In this document: piece after piece, positions 59,701 to 64,000 of the stretch
Position numbering within the stretch: the stretch's first letter is position 1
Layout of the letters: each line of letters starts with the position of its first letter
Assembly: GCA_039720395.1 (NCBI GenBank)
Contig: CM077833.1
Location: forward strand, 8,633,036-8,697,035
Length of the DNA: 64,000 nucleotides
Direction of reading: 5' to 3'
Source of the DNA: Liquidambar formosana
Taxonomy: Eukaryota; Streptophyta; Magnoliopsida; Saxifragales; Altingiaceae
Program-made: the position numbers and the translations under genes
The notes under the pieces: model-generated
Database searches by the model: none
What the model was told of the DNA's origin: nothing
What the model saw: the letters and a program-made list of their open reading frames with translations, nothing else

Positions 59701-59761
59701 TGTGCTGCAGTTATATATACCGAGCACGGCTGGAAGAAACAGAACAATACTGGAGGGGCTG
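23906..59761 (+). CDS. PPME1: Protein phosphatase methylesterase 1, split gene, 3' end outside window
   Basis: Alpha/beta-hydrolase that removes the C-terminal methyl ester from the PP2A catalytic subunit. Nine exons join in one open frame of 812 nt (270 codons plus 2 nt), every junction GT-AG: 23906-24054, 24279-24363, 24471-24541, 42208-42322, 42466-42545, 46022-46106, 46204-46284, 59440-59534, 59711-59761. Visible family marks are the oxyanion HGGG at residues 96-99, the RGHGKSS block, the nucleophile elbow GHSMG at 165-169 (Ser167) and the catalytic Asp in VIVDVVEG (Asp192). PPME1 proteins are about 340-390 residues, so roughly 70-80 residues, including the catalytic His, must lie to the right of 64000. 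Introns 3, 5 and 7 are 17.7, 3.5 and 13.2 kb and full of transposons. No frameshift or stop was seen, so the gene is probably functional. The family assignment rests on recognised motifs; expression is inferred. Confidence 0.95.
24279..24363 (+). CDS. PPME1: PPME1 exon 2
   Basis: Acceptor TTTTTTAG, donor GTTTGT. Encodes the [19 protein letters not shown] region before the hydrolase core. It joins exon 1 by completing an Arg codon and ends in phase 0. Confidence 0.93.
24471..24541 (+). CDS. PPME1: PPME1 exon 3 (oxyanion-hole HGGG)
   Basis: Acceptor CATTTTAG, donor GTATGC. Encodes [20 protein letters not shown] and the following GYSG. The HGGG at residues 96-99 forms the oxyanion-hole loop of the alpha/beta-hydrolase fold. 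It is followed by the largest intron in the window. Confidence 0.95.
24542..25878. other. Left part of PPME1 intron 3, no feature recognised
   Basis: AT-rich intronic sequence without a recognised repeat or coding domain; it ends at the T run marking the poly(A) tail of a - strand LINE. Confidence 0.45.
25879..26758 (-). mobile_element. LINE A, 3' part (zinc-finger RT-tail domain)
   Basis: L1-type LINE on the - strand. The T run at 25879-25890 is its poly(A) tail. Frames 26896-26393 and 26465-25980 encode the C-terminal domain found after plant LINE reverse transcriptases: [31 protein letters not shown], then [20 protein letters not shown] and [13 protein letters not shown] frameshift near 26400 splits it. 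Its upstream continuation is at 31007-31338, separated by LINE B. The two parts share the 14-bp duplication TGAGGAAAAATAAT. Confidence 0.88.
27076..28466 (-). pseudogene. LINE B ORF2, C-terminal region with zinc-finger domain
   Basis: Frame 28466-27633 gives the region after RT ([50 protein letters not shown]). After a frameshift near 27650, frame 27660-27076 gives the zinc-finger RT-tail: [38 protein letters not shown] and the final [15 protein letters not shown]. It matches the Cys-Cys-His-Cys pattern of the family. Confidence 0.92.
28466..29571 (-). pseudogene. LINE B ORF2, reverse transcriptase
   Basis: RT motifs in order: [106 protein letters not shown], and after a frameshift near 28620 FADDTLFF at about 28530-28550. 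The catalytic Asp in DFEKAYD and the FADD pair are both present. A TAG at 28488-28490 interrupts the frame shortly after. Non-functional as it stands. Confidence 0.93.
29514..30575 (-). pseudogene. LINE B ORF2, AP-endonuclease domain
   Basis: Starts [17 protein letters not shown], the standard beginning of plant L1 ORF2. Exonuclease-endonuclease-phosphatase motifs follow: [12 protein letters not shown] (Gln-Gly in place of the usual Gln-Glu), [29 protein letters not shown] and SDHCPIILD near the end of the domain (Asp-His pair kept). This nuclease nicks target DNA for target-primed reverse transcription. The frame is shifted near 29588 relative to the reverse-transcriptase frame. Glu to Gly at the catalytic QE pair would by itself probably impair cutting. 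Confidence 0.9.
30562..31006 (-). pseudogene. LINE B ORF1 C-terminal remnant
   Basis: Reading from 31006, ORF1-like residues [17 protein letters not shown] continue to a stop near 30904, then a frame at 30888-30562 encodes a basic, Ser/Gly/Arg-rich stretch ([19 protein letters not shown]). Its end overlaps the start of the endonuclease ORF by a few codons, the usual ORF1/ORF2 arrangement. No zinc knuckle is visible. The N-terminal part was lost by 5' truncation. Confidence 0.6.
31007..31338 (-). mobile_element. LINE A, upstream part
   Basis: The - strand frame encodes [45 protein letters not shown], then [18 protein letters not shown]. The IIFPQ joins directly to [10 protein letters not shown] at 26740, which proves that LINE B split one element. 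It stops abruptly near 31339, where a LINE on the opposite strand begins. Confidence 0.88.
31339..31990 (+). mobile_element. LINE D, + strand L1 with internal deletion
   Basis: 31341-31590 encodes RT motifs [34 protein letters not shown] and [14 protein letters not shown]. It then jumps to the 3' end, [20 protein letters not shown] and [15 protein letters not shown], finishing near 31880, with a 3' tail rich in T and A to about 31990. The whole middle (RT catalytic motifs to zinc finger) is missing. A 14-bp direct repeat GAGATAGATTTTGG sits at 31586-31599 and 31629-31642, right at the deletion. Confidence 0.85.
31991..33612. other. Intron 3 sequence, no feature recognised
   Basis: AT-rich. 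A 72-codon - strand frame at 33577-33359 (contains [20 protein letters not shown] and [15 protein letters not shown]) has a fairly protein-like composition, but I do not recognise it. Confidence 0.4.
35023..35691. mobile_element. hAT-like MITE, GGACTCGGGT family
   Basis: The left end CCATGTTACATGGACTCGGG and the right end read inverted, CTATGTTATATGGACTTAGC, match. Flanks ATTACAAA (35015-35022) and GTTACAAA (35692-35699) form a 7/8 target duplication. Its close relative at 56512 has a perfect 8-bp duplication. A CT microsatellite lies inside at 35510-35533. Confidence 0.8.
36060..36087. repeat. CT microsatellite
   Basis: An uninterrupted CT tract within the probable solo LTR. Confidence 0.85.
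36402..37032. other. No feature recognised
   Basis: AT-rich intronic sequence with no domain or repeat structure visible. Confidence 0.4.
37033..37496 (-). repeat. LTR of a - strand gypsy-type remnant
   Basis: The right edge is clear: GTTCCGCATCA ends at 37496 and is followed by TTCTCTCCCACGTTGGAG, which on the - strand is a polypurine-like tract before an LTR starting TGATGCGGAAC. The same arrangement occurs at 43492 and about 63657. A TATA-like CTCTATAAACAGG is present on the - strand. The left edge, at TGTGAACAG, is a guess. Confidence 0.55.
37659..37797. repeat. Tandem repeat, about 33-bp unit, four copies
   Basis: Units begin AACACCTCTTGCTTGAAGTG and continue CCACCTTGTGCTT, with mild divergence. 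In the - strand frame 37727-37494 the repeat encodes a repeated [13 protein letters not shown] peptide. Confidence 0.85.
37995..38258. repeat. Tandem repeat, 32-33-bp unit, about eight copies
   Basis: Units of the type AGATATTCCTAAGGCGATAA followed by GAAGCCTTAAGG. Each carries the palindromic CCTTAAGG/AGGAGATATTCCT region, so neighbouring units can pair. Confidence 0.88.
38873..39010. mobile_element. 138-bp palindromic MITE
   Basis: The left arm GCTGATCATGTGCAGGATAT (continuing CCCG) and the right arm read inverted, GCTTTGATCATGTGCGGGAT (continuing ATCCCG), match. TA repeats lie on both sides (38842-38870 and 39014-39026). Superfamily unresolved. Confidence 0.75.
39011..39638. other. No feature recognised
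   Basis: Intronic AT-rich sequence, nothing coding. Confidence 0.4.
39639..39890 (-). mobile_element. SINE, - strand
   Basis: Read on the - strand it has an A-box-like region near AAAGCCAAGCCTTG, a B-box AGGAGTTCGAAACCCC, and the tail GAGGGATTAGCTAGGTGC before an A-rich end. Short direct repeats GGTTATAA at 39639-39646 and 39883-39890 may be the target duplication. It belongs with the SINE at 13362 by its tail. Confidence 0.75.
39891..40293. other. No feature recognised
   Basis: Intronic sequence without visible domain or repeat. Confidence 0.35.
40294..40505 (-). mobile_element. LINE scrap
   Basis: The - strand frame encodes [40 protein letters not shown] and WLWTF, the post-RT segment of plant L1 ORF2 (compare [17 protein letters not shown] in LINE B). 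Isolated fragment of about 70 codons. Confidence 0.8.
40909..41500. mobile_element. hAT-like MITE rich in CGATAT, copy 1
   Basis: 592 bp. The right end read inverted is CAAGGACTTAAATATCAATA; the left end CATGAACTAAAATATCCATG is a diverged partner. Flanks GATATACG (40901-40908) and GATATACA (41501-41508) form a 7/8 duplication. The subterminal regions are dense in ATATCGAT-type words. The interior matches the copy at 57285-58306 in opposite orientation. Confidence 0.82.
41501..42207. other. End of PPME1 intron 3
   Basis: Low-complexity AT-rich sequence leading to the acceptor TGGACAG at 42201-42207; no other feature seen. Confidence 0.45.
42208..42322 (+). CDS. PPME1: PPME1 exon 4
   Basis: Acceptor TGGACAG, donor GTAGAT. 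Completes the Gly codon begun in exon 3 and encodes [20 protein letters not shown] followed by LRGHGKSST, a strongly conserved PPME1 block. Ends in phase 0. Confidence 0.95.
42466..42545 (+). CDS. PPME1: PPME1 exon 5 (first half of nucleophile elbow)
   Basis: Acceptor TTTGCAG, donor GTTGTT. Encodes the helix [15 protein letters not shown] and the strand SIVLVGH. The codon of the nucleophile Ser167 is split between this exon (AG) and exon 6 (C). Confidence 0.95.
43044..44892 (-). mobile_element. Non-autonomous Ty3/gypsy element in PPME1 intron 5
   Basis: LTRs at 43044-43492 and 44440-44892, both TGATGCAGCGG...GCATCA on the + strand, and a perfect GTTGG target duplication at 43039-43043 and 44893-44897. 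On the - strand the 5' LTR is followed by TTGGTATTAGAGCCC (44426-44440), an initiator-Met primer site with one change, and the 3' LTR is preceded by a purine tract (43493-43505). Only about 950 bp lie between the LTRs, with a short gag beginning. The pol genes are gone. Confidence 0.93.
44254..44405 (-). pseudogene. gag start of the non-autonomous gypsy element
   Basis: The - strand frame begins [20 protein letters not shown] and continues [15 protein letters not shown] to a stop. This basic start plus short coiled coil is typical of plant gypsy gag N-termini. It lies directly after the primer-binding site. About 50 codons only; the capsid and zinc knuckle are missing. Confidence 0.7.
44893..46021. 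other. Rest of PPME1 intron 5
   Basis: A TG microsatellite lies at about 45185-45209. A tandem duplication with the shared core TTTATGTGTTTTCACAATTT sits at about 45347-45440 and 45465-45565. No coding sequence. Confidence 0.6.
46022..46106 (+). CDS. PPME1: PPME1 exon 6 (Ser nucleophile and catalytic Asp)
   Basis: Acceptor CATACAG, donor GTGTGG. Completes Ser167 and continues [20 protein letters not shown], then VIVDVVE, whose Asp192 aligns with the catalytic Asp of PPME1. Ends in phase 0. Confidence 0.95.
46204..46284 (+). CDS. PPME1: PPME1 exon 7
   Basis: Acceptor ATTTCAG, donor GTACCT; 27 codons in phase 0. Encodes [20 protein letters not shown] and FATIEKA, the lid segment after the catalytic Asp. 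A 13.2 kb transposon-filled intron follows. Confidence 0.94.
46604..46726. repeat. 61-bp tandem duplication
   Basis: Two adjacent copies starting TATCATGTGTACAAGACTAG and TATCATGTGTAGAAGATTAG, each ending CCATTTGCTATACACWGTCAG. Within PPME1 intron 7. Confidence 0.88.
46981..47441 (+). mobile_element. TRIM element 1 (terminal-repeat retrotransposon in miniature)
   Basis: Direct repeats 46981-47134 (154 bp) and 47285-47441 (157 bp), both TGTAATAC...TTACA. The 5' repeat is followed by ATTGGTATTAGAGCTGG, an initiator-Met primer-binding site, and the 3' repeat is preceded by a purine-rich GTGGGGACTGAA. The 150-bp interior has no coding capacity. The flanks CTTAG and TTAAG do not match well. Confidence 0.85.
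48457..48782 (+). mobile_element. TRIM element 2, 105-bp LTRs
   Basis: LTRs 48457-48561 and 48678-48782, each TGTTGGRAAGTCC...AATA, with GTCCT duplications at 48452-48456 and 48783-48787. A polypurine tract GAGGGGGAG lies directly before the second LTR. A primer-site-like TGGCATCAAAGC lies shortly after the first. Non-coding. Confidence 0.88.
48788..50912. other. Intron 7, mostly unrecognised; possible SINE near 50657
   Basis: Contains a G run at about 49340-49355 and CGA-poor AT-rich sequence. At 50655-50830 a SINE-like stretch has a B-box AGTTCGAGTCT near 50713 and a 3' part containing TAGGACCCAACAGGACTAAC. No coding domain; open frames at 49164-49397 and 49565-49819 are not recognised. 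Confidence 0.4.
50913..51649. mobile_element. PIF/Harbinger-like MITE with TAA duplication
   Basis: 737 bp. Starts GGGGCTGTTTGG and ends CCAAACAACCCC, with TAA at 50910-50912 and 51650-51652. The GGGG(C/T)TGTTTGG end and 3-bp TAA duplication are typical of PIF/Harbinger. The interior has TA/CA microsatellites and, at about 51330-51400, an acidic coding-like run ([15 protein letters not shown]), possibly captured from a gene. No transposase is present. Confidence 0.85.
51890..53403 (+). mobile_element. LINE E, 5' part
   Basis: L1-type sequence on the + strand. [20 protein letters not shown] at 51979 and following is the post-RT segment. 52367-52843 carries the zinc-finger RT-tail with [18 protein letters not shown] and [32 protein letters not shown] follows near 52930. 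An RNase H domain begins near 53080 with [20 protein letters not shown]. The frame is broken by several stops and shifts. It is cut at 53403 by a gypsy element and resumes at 58534. Confidence 0.88.
53404..53766 (+). repeat. 5' LTR of the gypsy element
   Basis: 363 bp with a TATA-like TCTATAAATAGGGC (about 53541) shared with the 3' LTR at about 58362. A long T run at about 53708-53741 is absent from the other LTR and accounts for most of the length difference. Confidence 0.92.
54680..55195 (+). pseudogene. Gypsy gag remnant with zinc knuckle
   Basis: Frames 54701-54931 and 54768-55196 give [30 protein letters not shown], then [19 protein letters not shown] and the knuckle [14 protein letters not shown] (55071-55112), a C-X2-C-X4-H-X4-C motif. 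These are the capsid and nucleocapsid parts of a plant gypsy gag. Frameshifts near 54850 and an in-frame loss between NHF and the knuckle break it. It binds retroelement RNA when intact. Confidence 0.85.
55196..56511. other. Gypsy interior, unrecognised
   Basis: A short frame at 55326-55568 ([20 protein letters not shown]) resembles a linker, not a known domain. The rest is stop-rich. The expected pol region is missing, apparently replaced by other sequence. Confidence 0.45.
56512..56671. mobile_element. hAT-like MITE with perfect 8-bp duplication
   Basis: 160 bp. The left end CTATGTTATATGGACTCGGG and the right end read inverted, CCTTTGTTACATGGACACTT, match. GTAAAGAG is duplicated at 56504-56511 and 56672-56679. 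Related to the larger MITE at 35023. Confidence 0.9.
56672..57196. other. Gypsy interior leading to the polypurine tract
   Basis: Unrecognised, with a TATA-like ATATAAAGGC near 56937. It ends with the purine tract at 57183-57193 directly before the 3' LTR. Confidence 0.45.
57197..58533 (+). repeat. 3' LTR of the gypsy element, interrupted
   Basis: LTR sequence at 57197-57284 and 58307-58533, split by the hAT MITE. Together the parts make about 315 bp and align with the 5' LTR in order. Confidence 0.9.
57285..58306. mobile_element. hAT-like MITE rich in CGATAT, copy 2
   Basis: Starts CAAGGACTTATATCAATATC; the right end read inverted starts CATAGACTTAAATACCATCG. The duplication GTTAGTAG is present at 57277-57284 and within 58299-58306. 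About 1.0 kb. It shares its ends and a long interior part with the copy at 40909-41500. Subterminal regions are packed with ATATCGATAT-type words; no transposase. Confidence 0.88.
58534..58885 (+). mobile_element. LINE E, 3' end
   Basis: RNase H resumes after the gypsy insertion: [41 protein letters not shown] 3' untranslated tail and an A-rich end (58850-58880) follow. Confirms that one LINE was split at 53403/58534. Confidence 0.88.
58886..59439. other. End of PPME1 intron 7, with a SINE remnant
   Basis: At about 59219-59340 a 5'-truncated SINE tail is visible: GTGGGACGGGGGACTGCATG, then GAGGGATTAGTCGGGACC and an A-rich end. It shares GTGGGACGG and GGGATTAGTCG with the SINE at 13362. The remainder is unrecognised. 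Confidence 0.6.
59440..59534 (+). CDS. PPME1: PPME1 exon 8
   Basis: Acceptor TATGCAG, donor GTAAGC. Encodes [20 protein letters not shown] followed by [11 protein letters not shown], a hallmark PPME1 stretch. The frame continues exactly from exon 7 across the 13 kb intron, which supports one functional gene. Confidence 0.95.
59711..59761 (+). CDS. PPME1: PPME1 exon 9, last exon seen
   Basis: Acceptor GTGCTGCAG, donor GTAATA. Encodes [18 protein letters not shown], with the final Trp codon split at the donor. I searched the remaining 4.2 kb by eye for the expected next exon and did not find it, so intron 9 probably runs past the window edge. Confidence 0.93.
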
Positions 59762-60222
59762 GTAATATACACATCTAAGAATGGCTTTACACTTAGTGCC
59801 TAAGTAGTAGCATGTATGTATGAGTTGTAATGTTTTGTGGTGCATACTGGGATATGTTTTGCAGTTTAATTGTTTGAGTATTGCATATATGCAATAATGA
59901 TTGCATGGTTGTTGATCCCAAACTTGCTAGTAGGATTGGCCAAGTCCAACATTGCTTAGAATCCAGGCTTAGTGGGATACTAGGATGGTGTTACATGTAT
60001 AGCTGATGCTGCTTAAAATTTACCCATCCAATTGTTCAATACATGGTTAACTCGCCTATGTGACTTTTTTTAAGGGTGTTTTTTCTTCTTCTTCTTCTTC
60101 TTTGGTGGGTTGTTGTGGCAGGGGCTGACCTATCAGAAGTCTATTTATTTGCGCCAGGGTGGAGTGTCCATGTCCCCTCGAACCACGATCCGGAGTCCAT
60201 GACATGAGACCTGCATCTCTCT

Positions 60223-60259
<37 letters not shown>

Positions 60260-60294
60260 GGGGGTATACATAGATATACGTACATATATACTAA
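59762..60294. other. Start of PPME1 intron 9
   Basis: No coding sequence. A CT microsatellite is present at about 60231-60255. Confidence 0.5.
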
Positions 60295-60536
60295 GAAGCA
60301 CCAACACCAACGCGTGACACGGACATGACATGAACATGCTAACACAGTCATTTCTATAAACATTAGGACACGACACGGCTGGGATACGACAATAAATAAA
60401 TAAATAAATTTTAATTATATATATTTATTTAGTTCTACTATGCATATAAAAAAAGTGTAAAATTTATGAAGATTAGTATACCCGCTAGAATAATTTTTTT
60501 TCATTTTAAAAGAGGTATACCCACAATAGATATATA

Positions 60537-60577
<41 letters not shown>

Positions 60578-60647
60578 GCACAAATATGTATTTAGACATG
60601 TATTACGTATACCCACTAGAATAAAAATTTTAAAAAAGGCTATACCC

Positions 60648-60703
<56 letters not shown>

Positions 60704-61012
60704 TATATATACAAACTATTCCACTGTGAAATCCTTCTACTATCTTGTTTTTTTTATTTTGCAAAAAATCTCCCATAATGTTTTAAGTATTAGAAAATGC
60801 CCCATTTTTTATTTAGAAAAATTACAACCTATCCTCAGTTATGTTGCAAAAGTGTCCCAATTGTGTCGGAGAAGTGTCCCAACCATGTTAGAGGAGTGTC
60901 CAAGTTGTGTCTTCGGTGTGACGGATAAAAAATTAAAATTTTAATTTCCCAACACTTCTCAGTTGTGTCCGACACGTGTTGGAGAAATGTCGGTGCTTTG
61001 TGTAACCATAGT
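60295..61012. mobile_element. MITE-like element rich in GTGTC motifs
   Basis: The left part AAGCACCAACACCAACGCGT and the right part read inverted, AAAGCACCGACATTTCTCCA, match, both followed by repeated CGACACG-type words. Contains TA microsatellites at 60545-60575 and 60650-60702. Exact ends and target duplication were not resolved. Confidence 0.6.
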
Positions 61013-61306
61013 AACATAAATAAAAGTTTTAAAGTGACCCTCTGTTCAAATAGCAAACTAACTAAGCCTACCCCTAACATACCACGTATCAAGTAAATCA
61101 TTGTACCCATACGCGTACGGTGTTCCATGTACCAAAGCGAACCACAATCTAGGTAATAAGCTCTGACTCATTTGGGAGCCATTGGGTCACTGTGCCAGTA
61201 GTAATTCTTTCATGTTTATGCATTAACGTTGGATTCCCCTATAAGATAATTTATTGTTGTTTCTTCTTCATTCTCACATGTTCATAATTGAACTCACAAT
61301 ATCAAG

Positions 61307-62274
61307 CATAGTTATCAAAGGCACAAGGCGTACCTAGGCGCCAAGGACTCCTGGGGCCTAGGCGCAAGGCACAAAAAAAAGTGTGTGCGTGCCTGAGGGA
61401 GGTGAAGCGCACATTTAAAGAAAATAGATTAAAAATATTTGATTAAATGCAACTAACAAAAAATAAAACTATAAGCAACTATACCTCACTAATTAATTAG
61501 TAAGATTTCTAGTTCACTAAAATTTTATTTTTTAATTCACCAAAATTAATTTTTTGGTAGAAATTATAGATCACTTAAATTATTTTTTTGCATCAATAAT
61601 TTCAATACGAAAAATATACTACATATAGATTAAGATGATGCAAAATTACAAATTTAGTATACAAATTACATGAAGAAGAAGAAGAAGAAGAAGATAATAC
61701 AATTTTTTATTTTTTGCTTCAATTAATTTTCTGGAAGAAGATAAAGATGATACAATTTCAATATACAAGAAAAAGAAGAAGAAGTTCTTCTTTTGCTGTA
61801 TAAAGAAAATAAAATGGAAGTCATACAAAAGAGAAAATAAAATCAAAGAACAACAACAACAACAAACGAAAATCGTACAAAGCAGAGAATAAAATTGAAG
61901 AAGAAGAAAAGCTACACACTTGTTTGAAGAGGGCTGGAGGCAGGTGCAAAGGAGGCTGTTTGAAGACAGCTAAGGCTAGAAACTAGAGTTTTGTTTTTTT
62001 TCTACCCACTATTTTTGTTTTATTTATTTAAAATGTTTGATCAATCTAATGGTTGTAAATAATATTTGATATGAAAAGGGAATTAAATTTTAATTTTTGA
62101 GAAAAAAAAAAGACGAAAAAGCAAGAATGTCACTCAGGCATGCCTTTTTTGCTCCTTGGGCTTCGAAAAAGGCCCAAAAAGCACACTTTAAGCACACCTT
62201 GCCTTGGCCAAGGCAAAGCCCAGGCCCTATGCTCGCCTGTGCCTTGTGCCTAAGGCGTGCTTTTGACAACTATG
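61307..62274. mobile_element. hAT-like MITE with AAGGCGC motifs
   Basis: 968 bp. The left end CATAGTTATCAAAGGCACAA and the right end read inverted, CATAGTTGTCAAAAGCACGC, match. ATATCAAG is duplicated perfectly at 61299-61306 and 62275-62282. Subterminal regions repeat GGCGCAAGGC/GCCTTGTGCC words. The interior is AT-rich with AAG microsatellites; no transposase. Confidence 0.9.
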
Positions 62275-62282
62275 ATATCAAG

Positions 62283-63179
62283 ATTTATCAAGATTTAAGT
62301 GTGTACAGAATTGCTTCTTGTTATGTTATTTGTTGATATAACATAAAAAGCTTTACATTTGGGTCATGTTTGGTCATTGATATAGCCTGGTGCAGATTGG
62401 ACCAATACAAGTTAAAAGTGGAACCACGATAGTGGTCTATGGCTGAAAATTTTTCAAATTTGACTTTAAACTAGATTTTGCAATTTACAGGAAGAACAAT
62501 GTAAAATCCACGGGCTCCAGGGCCCAAAAACAAGCCCTAAAATTTTAGATTAAAGATGAAGAAGAAGATTAACGATGGAGATATAAAATATAAAATTTTA
62601 CTTTTCAAAATTTGACCCAATCAACTAGTTACAACATATATTTATAGGCTTTAGCTATCTTGGCCCTCAATTTATTGAAGTAATAAAGTTCTTAAAATAT
62701 TCTTGACAATTCAAACTCAAATAAATTAAGATTTAAGCTATATAACAAACGTAAGTTATATTCATAGGCTTTATTTATAAGGCTTTTGATTGTTTTTATT
62801 TTTTGTGTACCGCCCCGCGGGGGGGGGGGGGGGAGGGGGTTAGGTTGGGTTTTGATAGGTTTGGATGTCTATTCCCGCAAGGACTTCTGATCTTCTCTTC
62901 GTATTTTCTTTTTGTAATTAATATACTTGTTGTTTATAAAATAAAATAAAAATATGTTCACAAGTGAGGGTTTTGCTGTTAAGGTGGAGATTCCTTCTTT
63001 CTTTTATTTATTTATTTTTATTTGGCTTAACTCTCAATTCGACTTGCATAGATTTACTTTTTGGGAGGCCTACGCCCCATAGAAACTTTATGCCTGAGAC
63101 TGTTGCTTGGCCCGTAGGTCCTGACACGCTAAAAGTTGTGAGTTGAGATAGATTTTAGTATAGGAAGATTGTTATATGT
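62283..63179. other. Intron 9 sequence with a LINE 3' tail
   Basis: Mostly unrecognised. A G run lies at about 62818-62833. 62875-62950 (TCTTTTTGTA followed by ATTAATATACTTGTTG and an A-rich end) matches the 3' tail of the LINE at 63180-63545, so it is a scrap of the same family. Confidence 0.5.
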
Positions 63180-63545
63180 TCATTTCTTAGTTGAAGGAAT
63201 TTGAACGTACTGTTATGCTACAAAAGAGATTTTGGATATTGCAAGGAAAATTGAGGCCACTTTCAGTTGGATTCATAAATTGGCTAACAAGAAAGTAGAT
63301 ATTTTTAGCCTAGAGAGGGGCTACATTGTAAACTTTCAGTGGCCATTTTTATCCTCCTTGAGCTTCTTTTTGGAGGCCAATGTATTTTTGTTGGGGAGTG
63401 GCTCTGGATTTTGATGGATTTTTTTATGTATTTTGGTTGATAAGTTTAGTTGCCTTTTTGGTTCCTTAAAGACTCATCCTTTCTTTGTATTCTCTTTTTG
63501 TGTATAATATACTTGTTGTTCAGAGTGATATATAAAAAAATAAAA
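63180..63545 (+). mobile_element. LINE 3' end with RNase H tail
   Basis: The frame around 63225 encodes ILDIARKIEATFSWIHKLAN followed by KKVDIFS, the C-terminal RNase H segment of plant L1 elements. An untranslated tail follows with ATATACTTGTTGTTCAGAG and an A-rich end near 63530-63555. Confidence 0.75.
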
Positions 63546-63559
63546 AATAAAAAAAAGGA

Positions 63560-64000
63560 AGCGCCTTGTGAAGCTAAGACTCTAACGAATTAGCCCCTAC
63601 GGTCTTATGTTGCTACCCCGATCGTCCCAAAGTCACCTATTGATCTTGATCACATCAAATTCTCCCCACATTAGAGGAAATTCATTCTCCAGTTTTGTAG
63701 TGATGAAGCATAACAATTTTAAACTTGGAATTTGATTCTTGGAGTAGGATTTGAACTTTGGAGTTGATGTGATTTCATCTTCTTTGTTGGAAGCAAGCAA
63801 GCAGCAATGATCACATTAAGGATTTCATCTTTTCATTTGTGTTGTGAATTTTTTATGGAAATATGAAATCAATGAGCGGTGAAATCTCCAATTTAAAAAT
63901 ATCATTGGTTTGGTTAAAAACATGAAAATTTGAGATGTTCTCATCCATTACTTCGACTTCCTTAGGCTTTGCATTGTGTTCGTCTCGTTAATTGGTACTT
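63560..64000 (-). mobile_element. Edge of a - strand gypsy-type element
   Basis: GATCACATCA ends near 63657 and is followed by AATTCTCCCCACATTAGAGG, the same LTR-end plus reversed polypurine arrangement seen at 37496 and 43492. The following sequence (CCAGTTTTGTAGTGATGAAG) is shared with 37520. The rest of the element runs beyond the window. Confidence 0.5.

Noticed and set aside
61646..61846. Phe/Leu-rich - strand frame
   Set aside because: Derived from AAG microsatellites inside the hAT-like MITE.

Overview
This window looks like nuclear DNA of a eudicot plant, probably a woody species with a repeat-rich genome. The reasons are AT-rich sequence, a plant-type PPME1 gene with GT-AG introns, and an abundance of plant repeat families: Ty1/copia and Ty3/gypsy LTR elements, L1-type LINEs, SINEs, TRIMs, and Stowaway, hAT, MULE and PIF/Harbinger-type MITEs. 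The species cannot be fixed from the sequence alone.

Only one gene looks intact: a protein phosphatase methylesterase 1 (PPME1) gene on the + strand. Nine coding exons can be read from the ATG at 23906 to 59761, giving 812 nt in one continuous frame. The last part, with the catalytic His, lies beyond the right edge. These exons are spread over about 36 kb because three introns are filled with transposons: intron 3 (17.7 kb), intron 5 (3.5 kb) and intron 7 (13.2 kb).

Layout. 1-5.2 kb: LTR-retrotransposon debris, including a 0.73 kb tandem duplication. 5.6-8 kb: a broken copy of a LEO1/VIP4 (Paf1 complex) gene on the - strand that keeps its intron-exon structure and carries a Stowaway MITE. 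8.9-9.5 kb: LINE RNase H remnant. 9.5-14.8 kb: mostly unrecognised, with one SINE and one small inverted-repeat element. 14.9-18.2 kb: an inverted-repeat element sitting in TA microsatellites, with a MULE MITE (9-bp target duplication) inside it. 19.2-22.3 kb: a deleted copia element with matching LTRs and a 5-bp target duplication. 23.0-23.3 kb: a MITE in the PPME1 upstream region.

Inside PPME1: intron 3 holds LINE remains, one LINE inserted in another with a 14-bp target duplication, a probable solo LTR with a nested hAT MITE, a gypsy remnant with short tandem repeats, a palindromic MITE, a SINE, a LINE scrap and a CGATAT-rich hAT MITE. Intron 5 holds a non-autonomous gypsy element. Intron 7 holds two TRIMs, a PIF/Harbinger-like element, and a three-layer nest: a LINE interrupted by a gypsy element whose 3' LTR is interrupted by another hAT MITE. 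Downstream of exon 9 are two more MITEs and LINE 3' ends.

I found no CRISPR array, operon, tRNA or rRNA gene. No clearly new biochemical system is visible. The value of the window is in its nested insertions, whose order can be read from target-site duplications, the transposon-inflated PPME1 gene, and the relic LEO1 copy.
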